Assembly: GCA_015499985.1 (NCBI GenBank)
Contig: JAAAUF010000325.1
Location: 1-19,266 of the forward strand
Source of the DNA: Haplosporangium gracile
Lineage: Eukaryota; Mortierellomycota; Mortierellomycetes; Mortierellales; Mortierellaceae
Reading direction: 5' to 3'
DNA length: 19,266 nucleotides
In this document: piece after piece, positions 8,422 through 18,779 of the stretch
Numbering within the stretch: position 1 is the stretch's first letter
How the letters are laid out: the number at the start of each line of letters is the position of its first letter
Notes under the pieces: model-generated
What the model saw: the letters and a program-made list of their open reading frames with translations, nothing else
Databases searched by the model: none
What the model was told of the DNA's origin: nothing
Program-made: the position numbers and the translations under genes

Positions 8422-11400
8422 ATGCGCTCGAATCCATTGCGGCTCGTCGTGAGCCTTACCGCCATCATCGTGGTGGCGATACCCGTCTTTACGTCTGGGT
8501 CTCCCATCGCCACTAGAGCAGCTCCCTCCTCGTCATTCGATGACGAATGGATCTTCCGCACAACGTCCATCAACACTACCTCCTTCCAAGCCGAGCCTTA
8601 CGTCTCCAACGGATACATTGGCGCTAGGTTGCCCGCCGAGGGAATGGGCATTCGGATCCATCCTGCGATCGACTATGATGATATGAATGGCATCCAGGGC
8701 TGGCCACTCTTTTCTCTTCGCCAGACGGCCTCAACTGTTGCAGGTTTTTATGGACTCCAAAACAAGACAAGGGGCACCAACTTTGTGAGTTATTTCTTTC
8801 GTTACTCCACCTTCCCTCGTTGTACCAATTTCACGCTAGGTGGTGTAACTATGGCGCCCTTGATGTGAATAAGGGGGACTAATGCCATGATCTTGTTGGA
8901 CAAAAATAACATAGGAACAAAAAGGAGGCGAACAAGTCATCTCTTTGCTCCCAACATGGACATCACTGTACTTGACCGTCTCCTCTGCCCCAGGATCCAG
9001 CATCAATGATTCGGCGACTTACCGGGTCGATGTCGATCTTGAACAGATAAAGTCCTTCTCCCAGTCGCTCTCTATGCGAGATGGCATTGTCGAAACCTCC
9101 GTCGTCTGGTCTCCCTTCAACTCTACAAACAGCAACAGTTCGAGCTCGGATGACATCCAACTTCACTACACCATCCTGGCGCATCGATCGCGTCCTAGTC
9201 TGGGTCTTGTCCGTCTGGACGTCTCCGGTTTGGCTGGTGGTCAACAAGTCGTGATCACAGATGCAATTGACGGTTCTGGGGCGCAGCGAGTTGAAGGCGA
9301 GCAGGCTGGTAAGTTAAATGAGACCGAGTTGCCCTATGCGATCTACTCTGCTGTCCGCCCTTCAGGAATTACCAATGTCACCGCCTGGGAGATCTCAACC
9401 CTCAGCATCGTCTCGTCCGACAAGAAAGCTGCCAAGGTCTCTGCTGTTGATACTCCCGACAGTGTTGATCTTAACACCAATATCAAGAGCTCTGCTACCG
9501 TTGCCCAGTCCTATTTGGTCACTGCTCCTTCCAGTGGCAAGGTCTCGGTCTTCAAGGCAGTCGGTATTGCGTCCTCGGATGCCTTTGAGGGGATTGAGCG
9601 AGACACAGCATTGAAGACGGCCAAGCAAGCACGGAAGGATGGGTGGGAAAGACTAGTCAAAGAACACAAGGCTGCCTGGGAGACACTCTGGGCTGATGGT
9701 GGCGAGGTGATCATTCACGGAGCCGAGAAGCGATCCAGCAATAGCACCAGTAAATCGACCAGTCTTCTCACCGAGATCCAGACAACCACACGCTCCAGTC
9801 TTTTCCATCTCTTGACCAACGTGCGCAGCGGTCTTGAGGGTAAGGGTCTGGGCGACAACAGTATTGCGCCAGCTGGGTTGACATCGGATTCATATGCGGG
9901 AGGAATCTTTTGGGATGCCGATACTTGGATGTACCCCAGTCTATTGTCGTTGTTCCCGGACTATGCGATGAGCATCAACAACTACCGCACCAAGAACCTC
10001 GGCGCTGCGATGGAAAATGCTAAGGAGTTTAATCGATCTGGACTTTTGTACCCCTGGGTCGCCTTCCGCTACGGCAATTGCACAGGTATGTTCATTTTCT
10101 GCACTCGGTTCCTTGTCCATTCATACTATGAGGTTTTTATACCACCTAACTGTCAACTGGCTTATTTTTGTTTGTTTCTTCGTGATGGTAGGAATTGGCC
10201 CGTGCTACGATTACGAGTATCATCTGAACAACGACATCGCGCTGGCTCAATGGCAATACTTTTTGTCGACCAACAACAAGACCTGGCTCGCTGACTATGG
10301 ATACCCGATCATGAAGGCTGTTTCTGACTTTTGGGGCAGCCAAGTCATCCGTCAGCCTGGCACTCCGTAAGTTTACGTCCTAATTATTTGGTCAGCATAT
10401 CTAAACTTTTTTTTTTTTTTTTTTGAATCTCCATTGCGTTCTGACAATCATTTCTTTCTTTTCCTAATTATTCAATTAGTGGGTTCACAACCAAGAATGA
10501 GGTATGGTGCATCGCTTGCTACTTTTCAATGTTCACTTCAACATGTCCTCAGCTGGCCCTATCTTTCAAAAATACTCACTTTCGCTTACTATGCCTTCTC
10601 CTGCAATTAGACGGACCCGGATGAATATGCCAACTTCAAGGACAATGCGGCATTCACAAATGCAGGAGCATCAGTGACTCTCAGGAACAGTATCGAGGCA
10701 GCTAAAATCCTGGGCATCTCTTCCCTGACACCCATGAACTGGAGCGACATTGCCGACAACATTGCAATCCTCTACGACAACTCGTCTAACATTGCCCTCG
10801 AATACGACGGCTTTAACGCCACAACCCCCGTCAAGCAGGCTGACGTCGTCCTCTTGATCTACCCACTCGAGTACCCAGTCCGGAACCCCAAGGGTGATCT
10901 CGCTTTCTATGCGGGTGCCAATAGTCCTAATGGGCCAGGAATGACCTACTCGATTTTCAGTATTGACTCTGCGCAATTGTCGTACCAGGGCTGTGAGGCT
11001 TTCACATACCTGTTGCAGAGTTCTGAACCCTATGTCCGGGAGCCGTTCCACCAGTTCTCGGAGCAGATGACGGATGTTTATAAGGACAATGGGCATACCA
11101 ACCCGGCGTATACTTTCTTGACGGGTAATGGCGGGTATCTCCAGATTTGGACGCATGGGTTTACAGGTTACAGACCGAGGTTGGATTGCTTTTATTTAGA
11201 CCCAACTTTGCCACCTCAATTGGCGCCCGAGGGGTTTACGGTCAAGGGGATGAAGTGGCAAGGGAGTGCTTTTGATGTTACTGTTAATGGTGATAAGACT
11301 ACCGTGACCAGACGATCTGGTCGTGGTGGCAAGAAGGCTTGTGTTCGTATCGGAGACCGTAACCGCAAGTCTGGCAAATAGTAAGTCCCTTGGCATACCG

Positions 11401-12021
11401 TTTTTGATGTTCTCTTTGTTTGAAAGCAGCGCGTTTCCTTTTCTTGCGAACTTTTGCTAATCAACATTACTATTTTCTCTACATAATAATAGCCAACTGG
11501 CGGTGGGTCAGACATTGACGGTGGCGACGTACAGAAGCGACCTGAATGGAACACTGGTCCCCGGAAACAAGGCCCAATGCGCACCCTCTGTGATCTCTAA
11601 GGACCCCATCTTGCCTGGCCAATACGCCCTCGCGGCCGTTGACGGATCCAACGCGACCTACTGGCAACCCAACACCCGTGCACCCGCGTCAATGACAATC
11701 GATTTGGGTCGCACACAGTCCATCAAGGGATTCCATTTAAATTTCAACCATAACCCTCCTGTCAACTATACCGTCTTTGTTGGTAATAGTGCCGAGGAAG
11801 GAGCAGAGATGAGGGAGGTGGTGAAGGTCGATAAGGTTGAGATCACGGCACCATATAACGCAGCGGATGCGAATGCTGTGAAGGTCCGGTTGGGTAATAC
11901 GAGTGATGTTACTTTGGCGGAGAGGGTGCAGGCGCGATATGTCAAGCTTGTGGTAGAAGGTGTTTTGACGGATGATGGTACTCCTGCTGGAGCTACCGTT
12001 GCTGAAGTTGTTGTCTACTAA
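8422..12021 (+). CDS. Secreted acid trehalase, GH65, six exons
   Basis: Exons 8422-8784, 8915-10085, 10192-10366, 10480-10501, 10611-11380 and 11493-12021 join in frame to 1009 residues; all five introns (106-130 nt) are GT-AG. Residues 1-26 form a signal peptide, so the enzyme is secreted or vacuolar, and many N-x-S/T sites suggest glycosylation. Acid trehalase (ATH1 type) cleaves trehalose to two glucoses. The N-terminal beta domain has AEPYVSNGYIGARLP. The barrel begins near residue 430 and has GGIFWDADTWMYPSLLSLFP (Asp455, Asp457) and NCTGIGPCYDYEYHLNNDIA; Glu520 aligns by context with the GH65 general acid. DPDEYANFKDNAAFTNAGA follows. Residues about 865-1009 look like a discoidin/F5-8C-like domain (AAVDGSNATYWQP, SMTIDLG). 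No disabling change is seen. Its 3' end faces the GH16 gene 144 bp away. Confidence 0.92.
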
Positions 12022-12165
12022 GACGTCTGTTGTATCGTTTGTTAATATATTTGTTATTTAATTATCTGAAGAAATCGTACGTGAGCTATGAAATGAAAGG
12101 TTGAAATATGTACAGGTGGAAAGAAAGAACGTTTTTTGAAAAGGGAAAAAGAGATAAAAAAAAAA

Positions 12166-13059
12166 CTAAGGGGTGTAGGACATGTTGCGGAAACAACTGA
12201 CAACCTTGCGTCCGTCCGTCGGCATCTCAAACTTGCCTGCCCACTGGTCTTCATTATTATGTGTCCAAGAGTTCATCGCCAACTTGAACTCTGTCGTCGC
12301 CGGATCGGCCACCTCCACATCCGAACGCTCATACACCTTCCGTCCATCAACATGCCACGCAATATAATCCCTACGCCATTCAATCGCATAAGTATGCCAA
12401 TCCTGAGCCGCATCGAACCCCAAATCGATTTTGACTGGGTGCTGTTCCTTCCCCTTCCAAACATTCACCCAACAGACTGTGGATACTCTTCCGGTGAGCT
12501 CGATATCGATCTCGTTGATTCCGATGGCGATCAGGAAAAACGCCGTGACATGGCCCTTGATATTCGTCGAGATCATGTCACAAGAGTAAACCCCGTACCC
12601 TAACCCTGTCTCCCTCGAAATCAACTCCCCTCCCGAAAAAGGCTTCAGAGAGGACAAGGTCCCGATGGAGATCTGGGCACATTCGGGGGTGAAGACGACC
12701 GAATCACGGATATAATTGGACGACCAACGGTCGGGGCCCTTCTCATGCGGGATGATGAACTTTGCAGCGAGGGCTGTGCTTGCTGCAGAGATGGCGTTCG
12801 GGTCGGATGCGGGAGGGGTAGTGAGGGATTCGAAGAAGGGTGCACGGTTGCTTGTTGGTTGTGGAGGGTAATTGTTTGTGAAGGGGGTTTGTTGTTGACC
12901 TTGGCCTCGGTTACGGTTTTGACCTTGTTGTGGAGGCGGGGGTGGGGCTTGTTGTTGCGCGAATGGATCAAGGTTCTCGGACTGGTTGTTTTGCAGGTTG
13001 AAGTCCTTGTGGTTGTTGTTGTCGTCGTGATGACGGTTGCTGCTGTGATTGTTTCCCAT
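12166..13059 (-). CDS. GH16-family glucanase/transglycosylase-like protein, no signal peptide
   Basis: One exon of 297 residues, stop TAG. Residues about 95-297 form a GH16 fold: FSGGELISRETGLGYGVYSC (141-160), then NEIDIELTG with the ExDxE catalytic motif E183-I-D185-I-E187 (nucleophile and acid/base expected), then DWHTYAIEWRRDYIAWHVDG (220-239). The non-bulged ExDxE form is shared with Crh-type cell-wall transglycosylases and lichenases, so a beta-glucan or chitin-glucan substrate is likely. Residues 1-75 are low complexity (N/H, then Gln/Pro-rich with a run of Pro at 39-43) and contain no hydrophobic signal sequence. The start MGNNHSS fits the N-myristoylation pattern M-G-x-x-x-S. The start at 13059 is the first ATG after a leader-like stretch with CAACAACCGCAACAATAACC just before it. 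A leaderless GH16 is odd: either a 5' exon is missed, or the protein is membrane-tethered or cytosolic. Confidence 0.82.
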   Translation of the reverse strand: MGNNHSSNRHHDDNNNHKDFNLQNNQSENLDPFAQQQAPPPPPQQGQNRNRGQGQQQTPFTNNYPPQPTSNRAPFFESLTTPPASDPNAISAASTALAAKFIIPHEKGPDRWSSNYIRDSVVFTPECAQISIGTLSSLKPFSGGELISRETGLGYGVYSCDMISTNIKGHVTAFFLIAIGINEIDIELTGRVSTVCWVNVWKGKEQHPVKIDLGFDAAQDWHTYAIEWRRDYIAWHVDGRKVYERSDVEVADPATTEFKLAMNSWTHNNEDQWAGKFEMPTDGRKVVSCFRNMSYTP

Positions 13060-13269
13060 GGTTATTGTTGCGGTTGTTGTTCAAATGTCAAAACGGTGTA
13101 GTCTGAAACGTATTAAAAAAAGAAGAAAAAGGGAGATGATGATGTTGAGGGAAAATATACGGCAAACAGGAATGATGAGAGAGGGGGGAGGGGGGGGAGA
13201 AACCGGAAAAAAAAACTTTTAACCTCAACATCAAAACTGCATGACAATTGCGGATGTTTCTTTGATGTG

Positions 13270-13275
13270 TATATA
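13270..13275 (-). promoter_or_regulatory. Possible TATA box of the GH16 gene
   Basis: CTATATAC on the minus strand, about 210 nt before the ATG at 13059. A GTTTCAG at about 13110 on the same strand could be the acceptor of a leader intron. Confidence 0.3.
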
Positions 13276-13486
13276 GAAAAGGAATTTGCTAGGTTTCACG
13301 ACTTCGTTTCTGCCGTAGAGCCAGACGCAGTGAAGGGCATGATGTAGTCCTGTTAGTGGCTGGGTTTCATGGATAAAATAGGTGCTTAGGGGCCGATGAG
13401 GTGATAGGAAAAAAAAAAAAAAAAAAGCGGATCGTTATGAATTTGGTGTCAAGTCAAATCACGTCGTCGTCGTCATCCATCCATTT

Positions 13487-13527
13487 GTTCGTGTTCGTGT
13501 TTTGTTCGTGTTCTGTTCGTGTTCGCG
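13487..13527 (+). repeat. Imperfect TTCGTG tandem repeat
   Basis: About six imperfect copies of a TTCGTG/TGTTCG unit, partly interrupted by extra T's. Simple-sequence DNA upstream of the GH16 gene. Confidence 0.6.
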
Positions 13528-13568
13528 TCAAGCTGATAATGCTAACCGACGCGTTCGGTGACATCCTA

Positions 13569-13602
13569 TGTCTGTCTGTTTTGTCTGTCTGTCTGTCTGT
13601 CA
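13569..13602 (+). repeat. TGTC microsatellite
   Basis: Seven to eight TGTC units with one interruption (TTT) after the second unit. Confidence 0.8.
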
Positions 13603-13699
13603 GTTAAGAAAATTCTTTACCGAGTAAAGAAGAAATGGATCTTTGCATGGGTGCAGGGGTCTGGGCTGACTATGTTTGCTAGGGCTGGGGTTCAGGTTT

Positions 13700-15340
13700 A
13701 CAAAAATACTTTTTTTTGCTACATGTTTGTGAGCAAATTGGTAGTGTGCGTAGTCAATGTATGCCACCAAGACCTTTTGTTTGTCTGGGAATGAAAGGAG
13801 CCCATCTTTTAGAGAGCACACACGTTTTTTGAGGTGGATTTGAGACGCAAACGCCATGTATTTTTTTTTTTGTTCGGTATATAGTTGAATGCCGCTGACC
13901 TGGTTGCATAGCAAGAATGAATCGGTGGAGAATGTTATGTCTAGTGTGATAATGTGGATTTTGTCCAACAAGAGAAAATAAGGGGATGAGATGCTTGATT
14001 GGTCTGTTTTCCCACAACTTTCTCCTTCTCTCCTTGTCCAAGTGAAAGTCGGATTCATAATATGGCATCTCAAACGACCGCAAACAAAGGGATGGCTATG
14101 GTGACAGACATTTGTGCATGGGGTGAGAGATGTAGCACCTGCATAAGTTTTCGGTTTCAGCAAAAGGCTATGAAAAGGGTGAGTAGACAAGAAGGGGAGG
14201 AGTATGAATAGGCTGAAGAAGGGTAAGGAGAGTAAGAGGGAGGGGAAGGAAAAAGACGGCGCCCTGGCTTGTTTCTGTGGGCGTAAAGCTAAAAAAGAAA
14301 AGGAGGTGAAGAGGCAGGATGTAAAGAAAAAGATAAAAGAGAAGAAGAAAGTAAAGAGGAGGATGAGAGCAAAGAAAAGTGAAAGAAGTAAGGCCAGGTG
14401 GACACGCAACCTCTTTCAGAAAACAGAACACATGGCGACCAACGAATAGACGGACGGACAGGCGCTGCGTCCGGTTGCAGTCTTTTTGTGGACAAAGTTG
14501 GTTTGCAGGAACAAGAGAGAGGAAAAAGATAGAGTTTGAATTGAGAGCAAGAGCGCTAGAAAGGAAAACGGACAAAGAGAGAAAGAGGAAAGGGACCCGA
14601 TGGGCATGCAAGATTCCCATTGGGCGTAAAAGGAGGAAAGAAAAAACCAAGAAAGAAATAGAAGAGCCCTTCGAGAGAGGGGGACAAGGGACAAAGGTGG
14701 TACGAGACTCCCTTTTTTTTTCCAATTGTCTTGTGTTCATCGTCTGTTTACCAGGCATAAGAGCCAGAATGGGATATGTATGGGGGGGATTGGTTCAGAT
14801 GGGATAAGAGTGCTGTCGGTTGTGATACTTGGGCCTAAGAGAGGGAGAAGAGAGGTAGAAAGAGCAGACGGGAGGAGGGAAAGTGTTCTATGGTTAAGGA
14901 GAAAACGTGTACAGTAATGAATAACTGCAACGGTGCAATGGGGTACAACGAGAGAAGCCATGCAAAGAAAGAAGTTGATACTAGTAGAAAATAGCGAGAG
15001 AAGAAACGGTATGTGCGTGCGGCGCAAAGAAGGAACAGGAACGAGTGACAGACCCGCCATTATCATCATAGCCATAAGACACAGACAGGGTCGGGATCAA
15101 ATATGAAGGCTATTTTTAGGTTGTCCTCTTTCTTTGGCCTCCATTGAGGATGAGCGCAGGAAGGACAGGGCAGGGCACTCCGCCCCCGAGGGTCTTCTTG
15201 TTTTTCTGTCGTTGTCTAGATGCGTTGTTTGTGATGTGTTTGATGGGTGTGAGCATCTTCCTTCTCCCTACTTCACTCGTCCTTTGCTGAACAACGGCTG
15301 AACATTGATTGACCCGCGGAAACAAAACATTCGTTACTTT
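13700..15340. other. Long non-coding, purine-rich intergenic region
   Basis: Between the GH16 gene and the fucosyltransferase-like gene I find no credible gene. From about 14165 to 14920 the plus strand is strongly A/G-rich, so the minus strand is CT-rich like the leaders of other genes here. Long open frames on both strands (for example 13600-14409 minus, 14168-14758 minus, 14204-14449 plus) are artefacts of this bias: their products are runs of Phe/Leu/Ser or of Lys/Arg/Glu. A missed minus-strand first exon and long leader intron of the GH16 gene could lie here. Confidence 0.45.
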
Positions 15341-15348
15341 TGTTCAAC

Positions 15349-15356
15349 TATAAAAG
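15349..15356 (+). promoter_or_regulatory. TATA box of the fucosyltransferase-like gene
   Basis: TATAAAAG is a clean TATA element. Transcription from about 15380 would give a leader of roughly 420 nt that contains several short upstream ATGs (about 15449-15466) before the chosen start at 15801. Confidence 0.5.
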
Positions 15357-15800
15357 GAATATCTTTGAAGAATAAAAGGAAAAGGGTGATCTTGTGCCTC
15401 CCTCCGTTCCCTTTCACTGGTCCTCCCTCTCTCTCCCCTTTGACAAACCATGCGATGACCATGAATGATTGAATCATTTGTCTTGCGAATCTTGTGTATG
15501 TCTCTTCTTTCCTGCGCCCTGGAAATTACAATACGAAAAAAGAAGGCTCAATTGAGCCAGCTGGCATATGGCCCTTTTTTTTATGTCCTCGTCTACTTTG
15601 TATCCATCCTTGAACTCTCTTTTTTACTTTTCGTGCCTTATTTTTTTTCTTCATACCTTTCTTTTACTTTTCTGCTTTCTTTTCCGCTTTGCTCTTCTTG
15701 TTGCCCCCTTCCCTTCCTCCCCTCTTCTTCTGTTCCTTCTCACCGTCATCATAAACACCATCATCATTTGCACGCTAACGACCACCTCTACGACGACAAG

Positions 15801-17364
15801 ATGCTGCATTCTAAAAAGCTGATCCTCAGCTTCGTCATCGCTGCAACCCTCATCGGGGCGTTCTCCTACCTCTACGTCGGCTCCCTCTCGTCATCACACA
15901 ACATGAGCTCTGCCGCCTCAAGGCACCAGAGCCAGCAAGAACAACACCCTCCACCATACGAGCAACAGCACGGACTGCCACAGGTCGGAAAGGGTCTCGT
16001 TCCACGTCCAACCTTCGATCCCAAGGAGCGATACCTGGCCTACCTACCCCACTCAGGTTTCCACAACCAGCGTATCACCCTCGAGAACGCCCTCCTCCTG
16101 GCCAACTACCTCAACCGCACCCTCCTGGTCCCGCCAGTCTTCTTGGGACCCGCAACCGAGTGGCGCTCCTTTGATATCCTCCTCCGCCGCCTCCTTCTCC
16201 AAACCAAGCGCGGGCTCGACCACTGTGGACGGGTTGGCAAGGGTGACCCTCTCCCCGCAGAGTGCCTCAACTACTACTCCTGGACGACCGTCGAGTGGGA
16301 TTTTTTCTACGACATGGAAAAGATCAACAAGGCCCAGCCTTGGAAGTACAGGCCCGACCACTCATTTGCCTGGATGGAGGCCCACCTCGGAATCGACCGC
16401 CACAAGGACGTCCATATAGTTCGCGACGAGGCCCACTACGACTACCAGATCTACGACAACCCCAAAAGCACCTACCCCCTCAACGTCAACCGCTATCTTC
16501 GCAAGCTGGAACTCAAGGAGCTTTCGGACAGGACGGAGCGAGTTCTTCACATGGGATCGCTCTTTGCTACAGGAAGAGTCCTCGCCGAGTTGCCAGAGCA
16601 CAAGGCCTTCCAGCAGTACCTGAGACGGTCCATGATTCTTTCGACCCCGATCCTCACAAAGACCTCAAACGCCATCGTGGATAAGCTAGGCGGTCTCGGA
16701 ACGTTTGTCGGGCTTCATTTGCGTGTCGGGGATGGTATGTTTGTCCAGCCAGCACCCGAAAATATCGAAAACATGTTCAAGAGCCTGGTCAATATTACCG
16801 GCATTGCTCCCATTCTCAACTATCAGGCTTTGCCCGCCTCGACTCCTGGCGACAGTGCCGCTGCAGGAGACAGCAACAACAGGGACAGATCTGGACCCGA
16901 GCGATTGGATAATACTCAGTGCAGGGCACGCAAGAGCGAGGGCGGACGATACACGACCATCTACATTGCGACCGACGGTGTCTACCCTCGCCGCAACATT
17001 CTCTTCCGCAAGCTGTTCGACCATTTTCCCTGCATCTTTACTCTGGATGACTTTTCGGATCACTTGGCCGAGCTCAAGGATATGAAGAATTATGACGGCG
17101 TTGGACTGAGCAAGGATCTCATCCCCATGGTCGACGCCGTTGTCTCTGCCAAGGGTAGCCACTTCCTCGGCACCCCCAAGAGTACCTTCTCGTAAGCCAC
17201 GGTTCCTTTTGCTCCACTTCTCACTTCTCATGGCGTGTTGATGTGGATAAGATAAGAAATTAACATCCGCCTGATTGTCTTTTCGTCTTGCTCGTAGAAC
17301 ATATGTGTCAAAGCAGTTGCACCCTGCATTCGTAGAAAGCCTCACACCACCCGTCCAGGCTTGA
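15801..17364 (+). CDS. Type II membrane O-fucosyltransferase-like protein
   Basis: Exons 15801-17191 and 17298-17364 (intron 106 nt, GTAAGC...CGTAG, phase 2) encode 485 residues, stop TGA. After a short basic N terminus (MLHSKK), residues 7-27 form one membrane anchor, then a Gln/Pro/Ser stem to about 70: the layout of Golgi or ER glycosyltransferases with the enzyme in the lumen. The catalytic part has YLPHSGFHNQRITLENALLL (81-100), matching the donor-binding GxxNQR block of O-fucosyltransferases, then HLRVGD (306-311), matching their HxRxGD-type block, and a C-terminal D-x-V-x-S-A...FLGTPKSTFS (445-464). Such enzymes move fucose from GDP-fucose to protein or glycan; the acceptor is unknown. 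Residues about 342-380 are a Ser/Gly/Asp-rich insertion. The start was chosen for its match to the anchor; an in-frame ATG at 15465 would add 112 leader-like residues. Exon 2 codes only the last 21 residues plus the base that completes Ser464. Confidence 0.68.
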
Positions 17365-17900
17365 GACTTTGCTACAGGATTTATATCTACTCTGTACACC
17401 TCTTTCCTCAATTGACGCTGGTTCATGTCATTTGTCTTCTTTTCATTTTGCCCTCTTGATTTCATTTTTTTTATCTTTTCCTTCCTAACCACCTTTTGTA
17501 CTAATACTCCTGATGCTGTTGGACTATAGCGCGCGTCCACCCAGTTTCTCTCATTTTTTTTGCCCCTCCCTTTCTCCATCTAACGATCATTTCAAAAAAT
17601 CTTCATCCTTGTAATCTACACTTCTCTCACTCTCTCTCTCTGCCTATCAAACACAAACACACATACAAAAAAATGCTGGCATTTCGTCCCTACCACAACC
17701 AAAAAATAAAGATACACAAAGCAGAAACAAACAACAAGCAGACGTCTTCGCTCATATGTGTTACTGTTCTTTAGCTTTCTGTCTCTTTGTTTGTTATTAG
17801 ATGCAGGGGAGTACTTTGGAGCATTGGACTTTTTAAAACGTCACGTGCATGGTTGATATGTTACAAGGCGCTGGATCATGAAAACGCGCACTTCGCCTTC
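17365..17900 (+). other. 3' region of the fucosyltransferase-like gene
   Basis: T/C-rich sequence without a supported gene. AATAAA at 17705-17710, about 340 nt after the stop, is the best polyadenylation signal. The minus-strand open frame that covers the second half of the coding sequence and this region is a shadow. Confidence 0.4.
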
Positions 17901-17912
17901 TTCAATCAAAGC

Positions 17913-17920
17913 TATAAAAA
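17913..17920 (+). promoter_or_regulatory. TATA-like element before a short open frame
   Basis: TATAAAAA lies 67 nt before an ATG at 17987 that opens only 25 codons (MTFNWTNPIDFFETTWEKRN and on). The spacing is promoter-like, but no downstream gene could be assembled with confidence. Confidence 0.3.
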
Positions 17921-17959
17921 CTTGAACGAGAACAGGCAGGAGCAGGACCCATTCCATTG

Positions 17960-17978
17960 ACACACACACACACACACA
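17960..17978 (+). repeat. CA dinucleotide repeat
   Basis: Nine ACs in a row, in the putative leader after the TATA-like element. Confidence 0.8.
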
Positions 17979-18030
17979 AACAGGACATGACTTTTAACTG
18001 GACAAACCCGATTGACTTTTTCGAGACAAC

Positions 18031-18294
18031 ATGGGAAAAAAGAAACCCCATTGCAAATGTATGAGCGAGAATGGCACTCCTTCCTTTTCAGATTCCGCAG
18101 GGCGTTGTCTTCGTCCTCTTTCTGTTATCCCTCTTCACAACCACATGGACAAACCTCCTTCTCGCGCTGCGTCAGGCGACAGCCTTCTATTTTTCAACTG
18201 GCGCTTTGACCCGAATTCGCCTCACAAACAAGGTATTCAGCCCATGCGATACGAACATGGGGTCATGGCCCTCAACGAGGATCGCCGCAATTAA
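18031..18294 (+). CDS. Doubtful small protein, 87 residues
   Basis: Open frame starting MGKKKPHCKCMSENG and containing DSLLFFNWRFDPNSPHKQGI, stop TAA. The composition is mixed and charged, unlike the CT-biased false frames nearby, and a TATA-like element lies 110 nt upstream. Against it: an ATG at 17987 in another frame comes first, all three frames are fairly open here, and no known family is recognised. A possible donor GTATGA at 18059 offers other models. Confidence 0.2.
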   Translation: MGKKKPHCKCMSENGTPSFSDSAGRCLRPLSVIPLHNHMDKPPSRAASGDSLLFFNWRFDPNSPHKQGIQPMRYEHGVMALNEDRRN

Positions 18295-18779
18295 TGAAAT
18301 GTGCATTAGTCTTCTTGCTTTGCCCAATGCTTACCGAGGCATGCAAGGTTGGAAGGAGATAGATAATGTAAAGGGTCGAGAGTAGTTGCTTATATATATA
18401 TACACCTAAAAAAGGGTCCATGTTTTCTACAATGAAAGACAAAAGCAGGTTCAATGCCAAGTGATTTGTCTGCCATTTTTTTTCTCCTTCGTTATCCTCT
18501 TCCCATCACCGCCTGACCGCCTTGTTCCTTAATCAGTCAGCACTCTCACCATCAGTGCAACTCTATTTCCACAACAGTAACAACTACGACAAACGAGACT
18601 GACGTACTCCTCCTGTTCTTCTTTTCCTTCCTTCCGTCCTTCTTTCTTCCTCACCAGCTTCTCCTCTTCCTCTCCTTCCTCTCCTTCCTCTTACTTCACA
18701 CTACCGCCTACTACTTCTCCTGTAGCCTTCACACAGATACTTCACATACCCTCCCGCAGTTCCACCTGTTCTTACGCAA
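18295..18779 (+). promoter_or_regulatory. Promoter and leader of the right-edge gene
   Basis: A TATATATATATA run (about 18390-18402) is followed by strongly CT-rich sequence from about 18600 to 18720, with no ATG between 18480 and 18779. The stretch ends at a strong donor GTAAGT (18780). This looks like a transcribed non-coding first exon. Confidence 0.45.

Noticed and set aside
12136..12603. Plus-strand frames opposite the GH16 gene
   Set aside because: Shadows of the GH16 coding sequence, which has a clear catalytic motif on the other strand.
13600..14409. 269-codon minus-strand open frame
   Set aside because: The product is dominated by Phe, Leu and Ser from CT-rich DNA, with no domain. 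It is explained by strand bias.
14168..14758. 196-codon minus-strand open frame and Lys/Arg/Glu-rich plus-strand frames
   Set aside because: Same purine/pyrimidine bias on both strands; no motif or plausible start.
16686..17579. 297-codon minus-strand open frame across the fucosyltransferase-like gene
   Set aside because: It lies opposite a well-supported coding exon, runs into the 3' region and has no recognisable family.
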